A program made the translations under genes and the position numbers. A stretch of 64,000 nucleotides of DNA, from NCBI RefSeq assembly GCF_002001015.1, contig NZ_MUNO01000045.1:124001-188000 (forward strand). The letters run 5' to 3'. This document shows positions 63,166-64,000 of the stretch, piece by piece (within the stretch, counting starts at the first letter, position 1; the number at the start of each line of letters is the position of its first letter). The DNA comes from Polaromonas sp. A23 (lineage in GTDB: Bacteria; Pseudomonadota; Gammaproteobacteria; Burkholderiales; Burkholderiaceae_C). Under the pieces are notes generated by a model, which was given only the letters and a program-made list of their open reading frames with translations, did no database searches and was not told the DNA's origin.

Positions 63166-63462
63166 TCAGCGGACGGAGTCGCGCTGCACGTAGCCGGGAT
63201 CTGAAGTCATACCGTAGCTGTGACTGTCGGCCCATGCACGCAGGTCGGCAGCCGCGTAAACCACACGCGCGCCGAACTTGCGAAAGCGAGGACCGCCGCC
63301 CAGCACGCGCTGCTTCTCCAGCGTGCGCGGCGAGAGCCGCAGGAACGCGCCGGCTTCGTCCGTGGTCAGGAACTCGGGATTGACCGGCGCAGCTGGAACC
63401 GCAGCAGGCTGCGGCGCAGCCGCAGCGGCCGTGCGCGAAGGGAAAGAACTGCCAACTGCCAT
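63166..63462 (-). CDS. Helix-turn-helix protein (excisionase/HTH_17-like)
   Basis: The 98-residue protein has an Ala/Pro-rich N-terminus and then an HTH (FLTTDEAGAFLRLSPRTLEK) with a wing (GPRFRKFGARVVYAAADLRAW). It is the usual small regulator before repA in these ICEs. The start at 63462 is chosen for GGAGG five bases upstream; ATG 63474 is also possible. Confidence 0.85.
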   Translation of the reverse strand: MAVGSSFPSRTAAAAAPQPAAVPAAPVNPEFLTTDEAGAFLRLSPRTLEKQRVLGGGPRFRKFGARVVYAAADLRAWADSHSYGMTSDPGYVQRDSVR

Positions 63463-63554
63463 TGAGGCCTCCATCGCTGTGGATGGGCCGCAAACCATTC
63501 GCGGCCCGATGGAGGCAGTCTCGGGAACCATGCCCGATCAAGGCAGGGAGAGAT

Positions 63555-64000
63555 TCAGCGCATCGGTTCGTCTCCGGGGTGCCTCGCTGCGGGACGGGCC
63601 ACGCCGGCCAGGGCCAGGTAGTCGCCCGCCATGAACGCCTCGCCACGCCGAAGCAAGTGACGCACCTGCGCACGCAGTTCGCCGTCTTCGTGCCAGCGCA
63701 GGACGACGGCTTCCAGACCGAACAAGGCCTGGGCGATGTCGCGGTGCGACGCACCCGCCTGCGAGGCGTCGAGCGCCTGTAGAGCACGCATGTGCAGCAG
63801 CGCGGCGCGGGTTACCGGCCGTGCGGGGTCGAGCTGCGGGGGATGGCCTTCCAGAGCTTGCGCCTGCGCGTTGAAGGCGTCGAGTTGGCCACGCAGGCGC
63901 GGCGTCAGCGGCACGGCGCTCGCGTAGGCGGCGCCGTCAGCCACCGTGCCCGATAGCGACAAGCGCATGCGCTGGGCGCTGAGGTCGGCAGTCAGCGCCA
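63555..64000 (-). CDS. DUF2285-family DNA-binding-like protein (5' truncated by window edge)
   Basis: The C-terminal part of a DUF2285 protein is visible: LTPRLRGQLDAFNAQAQAL and SHRDIAQALFGLEAV, then RHLLRRGEAFMAGDYLALAG. The 5' end lies beyond the right edge, and the frame is still open at 64000. Such proteins sit upstream of the HTH and repA genes in this ICE family, with unknown function. Confidence 0.8.
   Translation of the reverse strand, partial: ALTADLSAQRMRLSLSGTVADGAAYASAVPLTPRLRGQLDAFNAQAQALEGHPPQLDPARPVTRAALLHMRALQALDASQAGASHRDIAQALFGLEAVVLRWHEDGELRAQVRHLLRRGEAFMAGDYLALAGVARPAARHPGDEPMR

Noticed and set aside
1-64000. CRISPR arrays, rRNA genes, insertion sequences
   Set aside because: I scanned for repeated spacers, rRNA signatures and transposase motifs and found none. 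The only repeats are those listed.

Overview
The window looks like DNA from a betaproteobacterium of the order Burkholderiales, probably Comamonadaceae. The clues are high GC, Bug-type solute receptors, a pbr/cad-like metal locus and an IncP/Tn4371-like trb system. No 16S or complete tRNA gene is present, so the family-level placement is inference. No transposase, CRISPR array or rRNA was recognised.

Region 1 (1-8.0 kb, minus strand) is part of a siderophore operon under a Fur box. It holds a TonB-dependent receptor, a PLP decarboxylase, an SbnA-like diaminopropionate synthase, an octopine/nopaline-type dehydrogenase and a truncated IucA/IucC-type (NIS) synthetase. The set matches staphyloferrin B logic, but an opine dehydrogenase stands where SbnB would be expected.

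Region 2 (8.0-8.6 kb) is a junction. It has a 163-bp MITE-like palindrome, then the terminator and 3' 49 bp of a tRNA-Asp(GTC) gene. This is the left attachment site of an integrative conjugative element (ICE) that fills the rest of the window and runs off its right edge.

Region 3 (8.8-44 kb) is ICE cargo. It opens with a P4-type integrase and an AlpA-like regulator. A metal and envelope-redox island follows: CadR, a P-type ATPase with five N-terminal metal domains, PbrB/PbrC-like PAP2 phosphatase and LspA, TRAP permease subunits, Sco, TlpA, MAPEG, DsbA, a CDF-type transporter, an L,D-transpeptidase and a 7Fe ferredoxin. Next come DsbD, DsbA-like, DsbB, NAD synthetase and DUF3703, and then a cusCBA-cusF copper/silver RND system. 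Promoters with the 19-bp spacer typical of MerR-family control precede cadA, dsbA, dsbB and the DUF3703 gene, and a fifth related dyad precedes cadR. This suggests one Cd/Pb-type regulon that joins metal export to periplasmic thiol chemistry. A separate six-gene catabolic operon (LysR, CaiB, HMG-CoA-lyase-like, two Bug proteins, lipoprotein esterase) splits the redox genes. It is bracketed by two imperfect copies of the fdxA-dsbD junction.

Region 4 (44-64 kb, minus strand) is the ICE backbone. In transcription order it has a DUF2285 protein (partial), an HTH protein, repA, parA, a ribbon-helix-helix partner, DUF2840, traF, a DUF3363 relaxase, a LysR regulator with a small coupled leader ORF, traG, a CopG protein, trbB-C-D-E-J, an entry-exclusion-like lipoprotein, trbL-F-G-I and DUF2274. 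Three 23-bp-period iterons and a DnaA box lie inside the 3' end of repA, and a cluster of hairpins upstream of the relaxase is a candidate oriT. All functional statements rest on reading translated sequence by eye.
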